42,332 nt of DNA from assembly GCA_035301985.1 (NCBI GenBank), contig DATGTE010000021.1:1-42332 (forward strand). The letters are read 5' to 3'. Below are positions 1-8,656 of the stretch, in pieces. The notes under the pieces are model-generated. The model worked only from the letters and a program-made list of their open reading frames with translations. It ran no database searches and had not been told where the DNA came from. A program made the position numbers and the translations under genes. The stretch is from DASUXY01 sp035301985 (GTDB lineage: Bacteria > Bacillota > Bacilli > Bacillales > Amphibacillaceae). Numbering within the stretch: position 1 is the stretch's first letter; each line of letters opens with the position of its first letter.

Positions 1-1
1 G

Positions 2-1219
2 GATGGGAGTGAATATTTGGATGCGATGGCGGGACTTTGGTGTGTGAATGCGGGATATGGTCGCGATGAGTTAGCAGAAGCTGCTTATGAGCAAATGAAA
101 GAACTACCTTATGTCCCCATGACTCAAAGTCACATTCCGGCTATTCAGCTCGGTGAGAAATTAAATGAGTGGCTTGGTGATGAGTACGTCATCTTTTTTT
201 CGAATAGTGGTTCAGAAGCGAATGAGACGGCGTTTAAGATAGCTCGTCAATATCATCAACAACACGGTGATTCGGAAAGACATAAGTTTGTTTCGCGGTA
301 TCGTGCCTATCATGGGAATTCAATGGGAGCGCTCGCGGCCACCGGGCAAGCTCTCAGAAAGTATCGGTATGAACCGTTAGCACAAGGGTTTCTACACGTG
401 TCCCCACCTGATATGTATCGCAGTCCATACAAAGGAACAGAAGAAGAACAAGCGATTGCTTTTGCTGATGAAATTGACCGCGTCATGACATGGGAGATGA
501 GCGAAACAATTGCAGGCGTTATCATGGAACCCATCATTACTGGCGGTGGAATTATTATTCCTCACGACAGTTATTTACCACGTGTTCGTGAGATTTGCGA
601 CCGGCACGGAGCTCTGCTCATCATTGATGAAGTGATTTGTGGTTTTGGGCGAACAGGTAAAGAGTTTGCTTTTCAACATTACGGTATTCAGCCCGATATC
701 GTAACGATGGCGAAAGGAATTACCAATGGATATTTACCTCTCGCTGCTACCGCTGTGAGAAAAGATATTTATGAAGCATTTAAAGGGTCTGAACCGTATG
801 CTCATTTTCGTCATGTGAGCACGTTTGGTGGGAATCCAGCAGCCTGTGCCGTTGCTTTGAAAAATATCGATATTTTTGAAGAGGAACAGCTCGTCCAACG
901 ATCGGAAACGATGGGGGAGAAATTACTCGATGAATTATCAGAACTTACAGACCATCCCAACGTCGGTCATCTCCGAGGAAAAGGTTTGCTCATCGGGATC
1001 GAGTGCGTTGAAAATAAACAGACAAAAGAGCCGTTAGCTACTGAAAAGGTTGATCAACTCATCGCTTCTTGTAAGAGAGAGGGGGTCATCATTGGGAAAA
1101 ACGGGGATACCGTTAGCGGATTTAATAACATTTTAGCCCTGAGCCCTCCGCTTAGTATGAGTGAGGATGACCTTATGTTAATCGTGAATACCATCAAGAA
1201 AGCATTTTCTCAATTGTAG
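2..1219 (+). CDS. Class III (omega) aminotransferase, 5'-truncated by window edge
   Basis: PLP-dependent fold-type I aminotransferase, likely moving an amino group from an omega-amino acid such as beta-alanine to pyruvate or another 2-oxoacid. The frame is open to base 2 and reads DGSEYLD before the first possible in-window start (TTG at 17), so the N-terminus lies outside the window. Visible landmarks are the LWCVNAGYGR segment typical of the family, the cofactor-binding IIDEVICGFGRTG, and the Schiff-base lysine in TMAKGITNGY (residue 233 counted from base 17). The next gene, 70 bases downstream on the same strand, is a CoA-acylating semialdehyde dehydrogenase. That pairing suggests beta-alanine to malonate semialdehyde to acetyl-CoA. 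Family membership is certain; the substrate is inferred from context only. Confidence 0.9.
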   Translation, partial: DGSEYLDAMAGLWCVNAGYGRDELAEAAYEQMKELPYVPMTQSHIPAIQLGEKLNEWLGDEYVIFFSNSGSEANETAFKIARQYHQQHGDSERHKFVSRYRAYHGNSMGALAATGQALRKYRYEPLAQGFLHVSPPDMYRSPYKGTEEEQAIAFADEIDRVMTWEMSETIAGVIMEPIITGGGIIIPHDSYLPRVREICDRHGALLIIDEVICGFGRTGKEFAFQHYGIQPDIVTMAKGITNGYLPLAATAVRKDIYEAFKGSEPYAHFRHVSTFGGNPAACAVALKNIDIFEEEQLVQRSETMGEKLLDELSELTDHPNVGHLRGKGLLIGIECVENKQTKEPLATEKVDQLIASCKREGVIIGKNGDTVSGFNNILALSPPLSMSEDDLMLIVNTIKKAFSQL

Positions 1220-1289
1220 TGTCTATAAAGTTTGCAGTGACTTTTTTGAGCGTTGAAACCATGCTATTAAACTACGAGGAGGATACAAT

Positions 1290-2750
1290 ATGCAACAAAC
1301 AGAAATGAAAACAATTCAAAACTATATCGGTGGGGAATGGGTTGATTCCACGTCTCAACAATCCGAAAAAGTATATAATCCTGCAACAGGGGAAGTGATC
1401 GCTCGCGTGCCAATTTCAACGCGTGCCGATTTGGACCGTGCTGTACAGGTGGCGGCCAAAGCATTCGAAACGTGGAAAGAAGTGGACGTTCCAAAACGAG
1501 CACGGATGTTATTTAAATACCAACAATTACTCGTCGAACATTGGGATGAATTAGCGGAATTAATCACGATTGAAAACGGCAAAAACTTCAAAGAAGCTTA
1601 CGGTGAAGTACAACGTGGGATCGAATGTGTTGAATTTGCTGCCGGTGCACCGACATTGATGATGGGGGAGCAATTACCATCGATTGCTAGTGGGTTAGAA
1701 TCGGGTGTATATCGTTATCCAATCGGTGTCATTGGTGGAATTACGCCATTTAATTTCCCGATGATGGTTCCAACATGGATGTTTCCAATGGCGATCGTTA
1801 CGGGGAACACATTCGTCTTAAAACCATCTGAACGAACGCCTCTTCTCGCAAATCGATTAGCTGAACTACTCGAAGAAGCGGGAGTTCCGAAAGGGGTCTT
1901 CAACATTGTGCACGGAGCACATGATGTTGTGAATGCATTGTTAGATCATCCACAAGTCAGTGCAATTTCCTTTGTCGGCTCGCAACCGGTCGCTGAATAT
2001 GTGTATAAACGTGCTACAGACAATTTAAAGCGTGTGCAAGCTCTCGCTGGAGCAAAAAATCACTCCATCGTCTTGCAAGATGCACATCTTGATCATGCAT
2101 CTACGCAAATTTTAAATGCAGCTTTCGGTTCAGCAGGTGAGCGTTGTATGGCTTGTTCTGTTGTCGCCGTTGAAGAAACGATCGCTGATGAATTCATCGC
2201 ACAACTCGTCGAAAAAGCGAATGAGGTGAAAATGGGCAATGGACTCGACGAAGGTATTTTCCTAGGACCGGTCATTCGTGAAGAGCACAAACAGCGGACG
2301 TTACAGTACATTGAAACAGGTGAAAAAGAAGGAGCGCAATTGATTCGTGATGGACGTAAGGATCAAAGCGCCCAAGCGGGTGGTTATTTTGTTGGACCAA
2401 CGATTTTTGATCAGGTGACAAGTGAGATGACCATTTGGCAAGATGAAATATTTGCTCCCGTTTTATCGATTAGTCGCGTTAAAAATTTGGAAGAAGCGAT
2501 CGCGTTAACGAACCAATCTCGATTTGCGAATGGGGCGTGTATTTTTACAAATGATGGTGGAAATGTGCGGACATTCCGCGAAACGATCGATGCAGGTATG
2601 CTCGGGGTTAACATTGGTGTACCTGCTCCGATGGCTTTCTTCCCGTTCTCTGGCTGGAAAGATTCCTTTTACGGAGATTTGCATACGAACGGGAAAGATG
2701 GACTCGAATTTTACACCCGGAAAAAAGTCGTTACGGGTCGTTGGGTATAA
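1290..2750 (+). CDS. mmsA: CoA-acylating methylmalonate/malonate-semialdehyde dehydrogenase
   Basis: Aldehyde dehydrogenase superfamily enzyme that oxidises (methyl)malonate semialdehyde to propionyl-CoA or acetyl-CoA with NAD+ and CoA. It has 486 residues, the normal length for MmsA/IolA. The catalytic cysteine lies in GERCMACS (about residue 286), and the family-typical segments TPFNFPMMVPTWMFPMA, LAGAKNH and the C-terminal FYTRKKVVT are present. Start ATG is preceded by GAGGAGG at 1276-1282. Sequence is close to Bacillus IolA, but no inositol genes flank it. The preceding omega-aminotransferase points instead to beta-alanine catabolism. A hairpin with a short T-run follows. Confidence 0.93.
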   Translation: MQQTEMKTIQNYIGGEWVDSTSQQSEKVYNPATGEVIARVPISTRADLDRAVQVAAKAFETWKEVDVPKRARMLFKYQQLLVEHWDELAELITIENGKNFKEAYGEVQRGIECVEFAAGAPTLMMGEQLPSIASGLESGVYRYPIGVIGGITPFNFPMMVPTWMFPMAIVTGNTFVLKPSERTPLLANRLAELLEEAGVPKGVFNIVHGAHDVVNALLDHPQVSAISFVGSQPVAEYVYKRATDNLKRVQALAGAKNHSIVLQDAHLDHASTQILNAAFGSAGERCMACSVVAVEETIADEFIAQLVEKANEVKMGNGLDEGIFLGPVIREEHKQRTLQYIETGEKEGAQLIRDGRKDQSAQAGGYFVGPTIFDQVTSEMTIWQDEIFAPVLSISRVKNLEEAIALTNQSRFANGACIFTNDGGNVRTFRETIDAGMLGVNIGVPAPMAFFPFSGWKDSFYGDLHTNGKDGLEFYTRKKVVTGRWV

Positions 2751-2758
2751 ATGTTAGT

Positions 2759-2791
2759 AGGTGGGTGCATAGGGCATCCACCTGTTTTATT
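2759..2791 (+). terminator. Probable rho-independent terminator after mmsA
   Basis: Ten-base stem AGGTGGGTGC / GCATCCACCT (one G-U pair) with a short loop, then GTTTTATT. It starts 8 bases after the mmsA stop. Confidence 0.65.
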
Positions 2792-2793
2792 GA

Positions 2794-2826
2794 TATGGTT
2801 CATCATGGAACCATAGATCCATGATG
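2794..2826. repeat. Two overlapping, mutually exclusive inverted repeats
   Basis: TATGGTTC (2794-2801) pairs perfectly with GAACCATA (2808-2815). CATCATGGA (2801-2809) pairs perfectly with TCCATGATG (2818-2826). The two stems share bases, so only one can form at a time. No gene is closely downstream, so function is unknown. Confidence 0.6.
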
Positions 2827-3292
2827 GAAAAAGTAACCCAAATCACTACCATTTTATGATTGTTTTCGACATCGAATACAAAAATAAATATACAGAACAA
2901 AAAAACACTAGGATTTAGAGAAATAGTTTGCTATATTAAAGATGGCGTTGTTACGCATAAATAAAATGGTTATGAATAGGAGGGAAATGGGAGATTAAAG
3001 GGTTTTGCATGAATCATTAATATCATGTTTGTAACGACGTACTGATCATGTAATCAAAATGATGAGAAAATATTGAAATTTAAAACGGGTGATCGGCCAT
3101 TCGTTATTTCGAAACTAGAATCTCGATAGAAATACATATGAAAGCATCGGACTGTTTTGCAATAATCGGATAAGATTGATATATGATTGATGATTTAAGA
3201 AACACGAAAGAGGTTTTAGGTTTTGAAATAAATACTTCGTTCGAACGCTCAAAATTAGAACACGTCTGATCCCGTAATGTAGGAGGAAAAAA
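2827..3292. other. Intergenic region, no gene recognised
   Basis: AT-rich 466-base stretch with stops in all frames and no ORF with a ribosome binding site. It contains the perfect palindrome CGTTCGAACG at 3238-3247, which recurs at 32625-32634. The promoter of the lipoprotein gene presumably lies here, but I could not pick convincing -35/-10 elements. Confidence 0.5.
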
Positions 3293-3844
3293 ATGAGAAA
3301 TGTATTGATTTTATTATTATCTATTGTCGTCGCAGTCGGTTTAACAGCGTGCGGTGGTGAAAAGGGAGTAGAAGAGAAAAAGGTGAAATCAGCTGATGGA
3401 AAGGCCGACGAAACCGAAGAAGTTGCTGAAGAAGAAAAAGAAGAGGAAGAAAAAGAAGAAGACAGTAAGGAACAACAGTTTAATGAAGAAATTGTTGACA
3501 ATGACGATGTAAAAGCTACATTAATCAGTGTTGAAAAAATTGTCGATAAAGAATGGGATGAAGAGCGGATTGAGATTACTTTCGAAGTCGAAAATAAACG
3601 AGATGATACGATCGTTGTTCAAGCTCGTGAAGTATCGGCCGATGGAAAAATGATTGATGACATGATGATCAGTATGAGTCAAGAAATCTCTGGAGGGAAA
3701 ATGGCTGATGCTGTCTTAGAAATCGAGAATTACGATGGTGACTTACCAGAAATAGAAGAAGATATTGAAATGATTTTGCACATTTTCTCTTGGGATGACC
3801 ATGACTTTGAAGGGGATGTTGACGTAAAGATAGAGTTTGAATAA
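3293..3844 (+). CDS. Acidic lipoprotein with C-terminal beta-type domain, function unknown
   Basis: A 183-residue secreted lipoprotein. Residues 1-19 are a signal peptide ending in the lipobox LTAC, with Cys20 as lipid anchor. Residues 24-63 are a very Glu/Lys-rich linker (runs of EEKEEEE). From about residue 64 to the end is a folded domain of alternating beta-like segments (ITFEVENKRDDTIVVQA) resembling the DUF4352/immunoglobulin-like domains of Bacillus lipoproteins. That assignment is by pattern only. An AGGAGG site lies 7 bases before ATG, and a strong terminator follows. It is monocistronic. The acidic surface would suit a protein exposed outside the membrane at high salt or pH (inference). 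Confidence 0.8.
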   Translation: MRNVLILLLSIVVAVGLTACGGEKGVEEKKVKSADGKADETEEVAEEEKEEEEKEEDSKEQQFNEEIVDNDDVKATLISVEKIVDKEWDEERIEITFEVENKRDDTIVVQAREVSADGKMIDDMMISMSQEISGGKMADAVLEIENYDGDLPEIEEDIEMILHIFSWDDHDFEGDVDVKIEFE

Positions 3845-3878
3845 ATAAGATTGTTTTTCCTATACGTAGAGTATGAGA

Positions 3879-3909
3879 AGAGTCTTCCTCGCTGAAGGCT
3901 CTTTTTTTT
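3879..3909 (+). terminator. Rho-independent terminator after the lipoprotein gene
   Basis: Stem AGAGTCTTC / GAAGGCTCT (one G-U pair) with loop CTCGCT, then eight T. Confidence 0.9.
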
Positions 3910-4028
3910 AATCTGTGGTGTATTGCTAGACGCGTGCTGTTGAATATACGATTTCATGATTCGTCGATAAATTGTCACAGGTTGGAATGATACTTTCTGT
4001 TAAGATAGAATGAGGAGGAACAACGAGA

Positions 4029-5117
4029 ATGAACAGACAAGAACTCATAAAATCAGCGGATGATTTTATCATTCGTTTTTATAAAGAGTGTGGTCGGACG
4101 GAACAACAAATGAACGAACGTCGTGTAGATGTAAAGAATTCGATCGAGAAACATGGTTACTATGAACATACATTTGAAGAGCTACAGTACGGAGCTAAAG
4201 TGGCTTGGCGTAACTCGAATCATTGTATTGGGCGTTTGTTTTGGGATCAACTCAATGTAATCGATGCACGTGGTGCTCGGACAAGTGGAGACGTCTTTCA
4301 ATATTTGTTTCAGCATATCGAAACAGCTACGAATGGTGGAAAAATAAAGCCACTTATTACCGTTTTCCAACCTGAAATCAATGGACATCTAAAAGTCAAA
4401 GTATGGAATCATCAGTTACTTCGTTATGCAGGCTATTCGACTGATGATGGAGTGATCGGTGATCCAGATTCGGTTTCGTTTACAAACAAATGTTTACAAT
4501 TAGGGTGGAAGGGAGAGGGAACGCCTTTTGATCTTTTGCCACTCGTCGTACAAATTGATGACCATCCACCACAATATATGGACATTCCAAAGGAAATTGT
4601 TATCGAAATCCCGATTGATCATCCCAATCGTTCTATATTTGGTGATATAAAAGTGAAGTGGTATGCTGTGCCGATTATTTCAGATATGCGTTTAGAAATC
4701 GGTGGAATCAACTATGTTGCTGCTCCTTTTAATGGTTGGTATATGGGGACAGAAATCGGTGCGAGGAATTTAGCTGATTCAACACGATACAATTTATTGC
4801 CCGTTGTGGCAAAACAGATTGGTTTAGATAGGAAACATAATCGTTCCTTGTGGAAAGATCAAGCACTCGTCGAATTAAATATCGCTGTACTCGATTCCTT
4901 TAAACGACACGGTGTTACGATTGTTGATCATCACACGGCAGCGGAGCAGTTTCGTGTTTTCGAACAACAAGAATTTAAAGCTGAGCGTGGAGTGACCGGA
5001 AAATGGTCGTGGCTCATTCCACCTGTTTCACCGGCAACGACCCACATCTTTCACAAACCTTTCGACAATACCGTTCATACACCGAATTATTTTTATCAAG
5101 AAAAGTTTTATGAGTAA
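4029..5117 (+). CDS. nos: Nitric oxide synthase, oxygenase domain only
   Basis: Bacterial NOS oxidises L-arginine to citrulline and NO using heme, a pterin and electrons from a separate reductase. At 362 residues it matches Bacillus NOS and lacks the mammalian reductase half. The heme-thiolate cysteine is Cys66 in NSNHCIGRLFW. The arginine-binding glutamate is Glu242 in GWYMGTEIGARNL, and the pterin/dimer region near the C-terminus (KWSWLIPPVSP) is intact. GAGGAGG at 4012-4018 supports the ATG. No flavodoxin or reductase gene is adjacent, so electrons must come from elsewhere. In Bacillus, NO protects against oxidative stress and some antibiotics (family knowledge). Confidence 0.96.
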   Translation: MNRQELIKSADDFIIRFYKECGRTEQQMNERRVDVKNSIEKHGYYEHTFEELQYGAKVAWRNSNHCIGRLFWDQLNVIDARGARTSGDVFQYLFQHIETATNGGKIKPLITVFQPEINGHLKVKVWNHQLLRYAGYSTDDGVIGDPDSVSFTNKCLQLGWKGEGTPFDLLPLVVQIDDHPPQYMDIPKEIVIEIPIDHPNRSIFGDIKVKWYAVPIISDMRLEIGGINYVAAPFNGWYMGTEIGARNLADSTRYNLLPVVAKQIGLDRKHNRSLWKDQALVELNIAVLDSFKRHGVTIVDHHTAAEQFRVFEQQEFKAERGVTGKWSWLIPPVSPATTHIFHKPFDNTVHTPNYFYQEKFYE

Positions 5118-5303
5118 ACAAAACATTTGTAGCATCATTGGACGAACCGTAAAACATATCTCATGGCATTTATCTGCAATTACAATCAAAAAGCATTTGT
5201 TTCTGGCAAATAAGATTAAATGATTCCTCCGTGTGTTATTGGGAGGTGATTCTGTTAGTTATTATTCAAATAATAGCAGTCACTAGGTTTCCAGTGTATA
5301 TTT

Positions 5304-5335
5304 TAAAAAAGGCTACCTCATACGAGATAGCCTTT
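5304..5335 (-). terminator. Terminator for the DUF2653 unit, possibly bidirectional
   Basis: Twelve-base stem AAAGGCTACCTC / GAGATAGCCTTT (one mismatch) with loop ATAC. On the minus strand it is followed by six T. It lies between converging nos and the minus-strand pair and may serve both. Confidence 0.85.
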
Positions 5336-5401
5336 AAAGTTATTTCATAGCGGAAGACGATGTTGATCAAGCACATAAAGTGTGTGTATCATTTTGCTTA
5401 T

Positions 5402-5695
5402 TTACGATTTGACAACGGCAATGATCCCTTCATCATCGTCTAATTTGAGTTGGATACCCGTATAAGGGTCTTTATCCAAAATTTCATCGATCCATAACCG
5501 AAGGGCTGCAATAATATGACTCATGGATAAATGTTCCGTTCGACGATGAACGAGCACTTCTGCTGAAAAGGGTTGCTGATTTTCATCGTCATAGATGAGT
5601 TCGACCGTTACTTCTTCAGGTTGGACATTGTGTTTGCGGGAAATATCAATGCATAAGGCGTTGACAATATCTTGTTCGGATATTACGAACCCCAT
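5402..5695 (-). CDS. DUF2653 (YxcD-like) protein
   Basis: A 97-residue soluble acidic protein of unknown function that resembles the Bacillus YxcD/DUF2653 family (ISEQDIVNALCIDIS near the start, AALRLWIDE near residues 62-70). No signal peptide or catalytic motif is visible. Its ATG overlaps the end of the preceding membrane-protein gene by 13 bases, with GAGAGGATG upstream, so the two are translationally linked. The pair ends at the terminator at 5304-5335. A role tied to the membrane partner is inferred from this overlap only. Confidence 0.8.
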   Translation of the reverse strand: MGFVISEQDIVNALCIDISRKHNVQPEEVTVELIYDDENQQPFSAEVLVHRRTEHLSMSHIIAALRLWIDEILDKDPYTGIQLKLDDDEGIIAVVKS

Positions 5696-6114
5696 GGGTT
5701 TGCATCCTCTCGGTCACGTCTCTCAGTGAAGAGACGAAAGATGTTACGAATAATTACAAATAACAGATAGAGGGCGCCGATGTTAATGAGAAGTCCTAAG
5801 AGTGAACCGAGCATGCCCATGTTTGCTAGCATGCCACCGAATAATAAGCCAGCTAAACCGCCAAACATCAAACCTTTCATAAAGCCACCTTTCGAATTTT
5901 GTTGTTTCGTTGTTGCATTATGTTTTGATGGTTGTTGATTTTGTTTCTTTTGGAAATTCGACTGATTCGGACGATTTTTCGGCATGTTGAAGCTTTTCTT
6001 ACCCGACATATATCTTTTCGCCTCGACAGTTGTTAGATCATCTGGGAAGACATAGCTTCCAATTGGTGAAATGATGAGCGCTACGGCAAATAAGGCTGCA
6101 ATGAATCTTTTCAT
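5683..6114 (-). CDS. Tim44-like secreted/membrane protein
   Basis: I place the start at ATG 6114 (MKRFIAALF), where AAAGGAGA sits 5-12 bases upstream; the frame is open further upstream but has no ribosome binding site. This gives 143 residues: an N-terminal signal-type helix (about residues 4-22), a basic Gln/Asn/Lys-rich linker (35-80), then a glycine-rich hydrophobic region (GLMFGGLAGLLFGGMLANMG) and a second membrane helix ending near residue 128. This layout is typical of bacterial proteins annotated as Tim44-like, whose function is unknown. The C-terminus FTERRDRED is charged and probably cytoplasmic. It is cotranscribed with, and overlaps, the DUF2653 gene. Confidence 0.7.
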   Translation of the reverse strand: MKRFIAALFAVALIISPIGSYVFPDDLTTVEAKRYMSGKKSFNMPKNRPNQSNFQKKQNQQPSKHNATTKQQNSKGGFMKGLMFGGLAGLLFGGMLANMGMLGSLLGLLINIGALYLLFVIIRNIFRLFTERRDREDANPWGS

Positions 6115-6409
6115 GTAATGTCTCCTTTGATGATATTTTTGCACGTTACAAAAGGATGTAACGCTTCTATTATATCGTAGGTGATAACGTTTATGCTAAT
6201 GATAAAAATGGGTGTTATATCGTCGATAATCATATGCTTCTTTTTAAAAAATGTATGTGTCCATACTCCCCACTCATCTAGTATACAGTAAAATATTTTT
6301 GGAATCCGTGTGAGATCAATGTGAAAAATGTTGGCTCTTTAAGGAGTAGCAACGTATAATAAAACGAGCGTAATGAAGAAAGAGTGTTAGGATTGGGAGG
6401 GGGATTTTT

Positions 6410-6799
6410 GTGAAAGAAGCTATTTTATTGATCGCACACATAATCAACGATATTCATGATTTATTAGTCGATCGATTTGGCTTACATATGACGGATAAGG
6501 AACTTCATTTTTGGGTGTTTGGTATTGTCGGGATTGTGACTTTCTTTATTGTCTATGTATTATTCAAAGTGATTGCCAACATGAAATGGAGTATTGCGAT
6601 TCTTTCGTTTATTTATACATTTACGGTAATGGTTGTGTTAGTCTTTGCGATTGAATTACAGCAAGCTCTCACGAACCGGGGAAATATGGAGTTTGCAGAT
6701 GCAGTCATGGGATTATGGGGATTTTTAGTGTTTTTTGCAGGGTATGCGGTTGTCGCTTTGTTGGGATATATAATCATACACATATTTAAGAAGAAATGA
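6410..6799 (+). CDS. Small membrane protein of unknown function
   Basis: A 129-residue protein starting at GTG 6410 with GGGAGGGGG at 6395-6403. It begins with an amphipathic segment rich in His/Asp (HIINDIHDLLVDRFGLH, residues 10-26). Three strong membrane helices follow, at roughly 34-54, 59-82 and 98-125, and it ends in a KKK positive-inside tail. I recognise no family. The conserved-looking HFWVFGIVGI lead into helix 1 suggests a real protein rather than noise. It stands alone; the next gene converges on it from the right. Confidence 0.75.
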   Translation: MKEAILLIAHIINDIHDLLVDRFGLHMTDKELHFWVFGIVGIVTFFIVYVLFKVIANMKWSIAILSFIYTFTVMVVLVFAIELQQALTNRGNMEFADAVMGLWGFLVFFAGYAVVALLGYIIIHIFKKK

Positions 6800-6868
6800 T
6801 CATGTTTGTTACTCAACAAAGGATAGATCTAATCGTTTGCTTGACAACTGTAAAGGGTGAGAAAATAG

Positions 6869-7047
6869 AAAGAGACTGGACAAAACTCTTTTAAAATAAA
6901 CCACAGGAAATCTAATGGTACCGCCCCAGTGAAAAAATCGAACATTCAGAGCTCGGTACCAATTTAAAAACTTTGATTTCATGCGGTTTTATTATGTTTA
7001 TTTCATTAAAATCAATTCATTTTAACCGATGTCTCAGCTTCCTTTTT
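6869..7047. mobile_element. Possible decayed IS1182-like element or MITE
   Basis: Left sequence AAAGAGACTGGACAAAACT (6869-6887) and right sequence GATGTCTCAGCTTCCTTTT (7029-7047) are imperfect inverted repeats. They look like the GAGNCTGGGACAAAA ends of IS1182/IS1272-type elements as I remember them. Between them is a second inverted pair, TGGTACCG (6916-6923) / CGGTACCA (6954-6961). There is no transposase remnant in any frame. Low confidence. Confidence 0.25.
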
Positions 7048-7098
7048 AGGATAGCTCTCTTAAGACTGGTTGAGCTTTTTAGTTTGTTAAACAACTCA

Positions 7099-8322
7099 TT
7101 AACTGGCATGTGTTGCTTTTTCGCGCATGAGCCGTTTCTTTTCAGAGGCGTCAACGACGACACTTGCTGATGCATCTCCGACAATATTGACGGTCGTACG
7201 TAACATATCTAAAATCCGATCAACACCAGCAACGAGAGCAATTCCTTCGAGTGGAAGGTTGACGGCTGAGAGTACCATGATGAGCATAATCATCCCTGCA
7301 CCAGGAACTCCAGCTGTTCCAATTGAAGCAAATGTTGCGATGAGAGCGATTGTTGCCAACTGGGAAAATGTTAATTCCACGCCATAATATTGGGCAACAA
7401 ACATGACCGTCAACCCTTGGTAAACAGCTGTTCCGTCCATATTGATCGTCGCTCCTAAAGGAAGAACGAAACTGCTCGTCTCCTTTGTTACGTTTAAGTT
7501 TTCTTCGGCACATTTCATCGTTACCGGTAATGTTCCAGAACTACTGCTCGTACTAAAAGCTACCATTGCTGCAGGTGCAATCCCTTTTAAAAAGGTCATC
7601 GGACTCATTTTTCCTAGTGTTTTTACTGCGATTGAGTAGACGACTCCAATGACAAAGATACTTGTAATGAACATGGCTACAATTAACTTAAAAAGCGGTA
7701 GTAAAACACTCGCTCCGTGTTCACCAATCACAGGCGCTAGTAGACCAAAAATCCCAATTGGTGCTAATGTCATGATGATTGCCGTTATTTTATACATGAT
7801 TTCGGCGAGCCCATCAAAAAATTGCCGAACGGGCTCTGCTTTCTGGCCGACAATCGTAATTCCTATTCCGATAAAGATTGATAGGAAAATAATTTGAAGT
7901 ATGTTTCCTTCTGCTAAAGCTTCGAGTGGATTGGTTGGGACGATATTGAGAACCGTATCCACAATTCCCTCTGACTCCGTTGCTTCGATCTCTTTTTCAC
8001 TATCTGTTAGTTCGATATCTGCACCAACACCAGGCGTGAAAATATAACCTGCAAGTAATCCTAATGAAATCGCTATCAAACTTGTACATATATAATAAGC
8101 GATTGTTTTTCCACCAAGACGACCTAATTTCTGCACATCGTTCGTACTCGCAACCCCTACAATAACAGTCGATAGGATGAGCGGTACGATGATAAACTTA
8201 ATCAAGCGGAGAAATAAATCTCCAAGTGGTGCAACAATCGCAATTTTATCACCAAAAATAATGCCTGCGATGACGGCTAAAACAAATGCTGCAATGATTT
8301 GCCATACCAGACTTTTTTTCAT
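7099..8322 (-). CDS. Dicarboxylate/amino acid:cation symporter (DAACS, GltP/GltT-like)
   Basis: A sodium- or proton-coupled importer of glutamate, aspartate or C4-dicarboxylates in the cytoplasmic membrane. It has 407 residues. All signature parts are present: the serine-rich hairpin STSSSSGTLPVTMKC (HP1 region), the NMDGTA motif of the seventh helix, the second re-entrant loop ASIGTAGVPGAGMIM (HP2), and the substrate-contacting DRILDMLRTTVNIVGD of the last helix. ATG 8322 follows AGAGGGGG. An acidic loop near residues 105-118 (ELTDSEKEIEATESEG) is at the external 3-4 loop position. Monocistronic. The exact substrate cannot be told from sequence; the SSSSGT type is shared by glutamate and dicarboxylate carriers. 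Confidence 0.92.
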   Translation of the reverse strand: MKKSLVWQIIAAFVLAVIAGIIFGDKIAIVAPLGDLFLRLIKFIIVPLILSTVIVGVASTNDVQKLGRLGGKTIAYYICTSLIAISLGLLAGYIFTPGVGADIELTDSEKEIEATESEGIVDTVLNIVPTNPLEALAEGNILQIIFLSIFIGIGITIVGQKAEPVRQFFDGLAEIMYKITAIIMTLAPIGIFGLLAPVIGEHGASVLLPLFKLIVAMFITSIFVIGVVYSIAVKTLGKMSPMTFLKGIAPAAMVAFSTSSSSGTLPVTMKCAEENLNVTKETSSFVLPLGATINMDGTAVYQGLTVMFVAQYYGVELTFSQLATIALIATFASIGTAGVPGAGMIMLIMVLSAVNLPLEGIALVAGVDRILDMLRTTVNIVGDASASVVVDASEKKRLMREKATHAS

Positions 8323-8656
8323 AACAATTCCCCCTCTGTTGTTTCATGCTGAATGATGAAATAAACTGTGTTCATGTAAAAATTACCCATATTTTTACAT
8401 GATCTAACTAATCTGTTATATAACAATAGTGTAATTCAAATTTGTTAAAAGCGCAATATTTATTTTTGTCGTTATTTGTAGAAGTGCGCGCCAAGCTATC
8501 ATCTGCATTCCTTTTGACATGGCATGAGCAGTAGGGATGAGAACGTTATTTCACAATGATTGAGAAAAGCAAAAAGAATGACTTCTATGATGCTCTTTCC
8601 TATAATTTTATGCATGTAGTAACGGTTTTAGAATAATCAGGAGGAGATTACAAAAG
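8323..8656. other. Divergent intergenic region
   Basis: 334 bases between divergently transcribed transporter genes. It must hold both promoters. It is AT-rich with no ORF, and no clear operator or riboswitch was seen. Confidence 0.4.

Noticed and set aside
3115..3501. 128-codon minus-strand frame opposite the lipoprotein
   Set aside because: It is the Ser/Phe-rich mirror of the Glu/Lys-rich coding strand, with no ribosome binding site.
7127..7897. Several plus-strand frames opposite the DAACS symporter
   Set aside because: Antisense shadows; the minus-strand gene has all family motifs.
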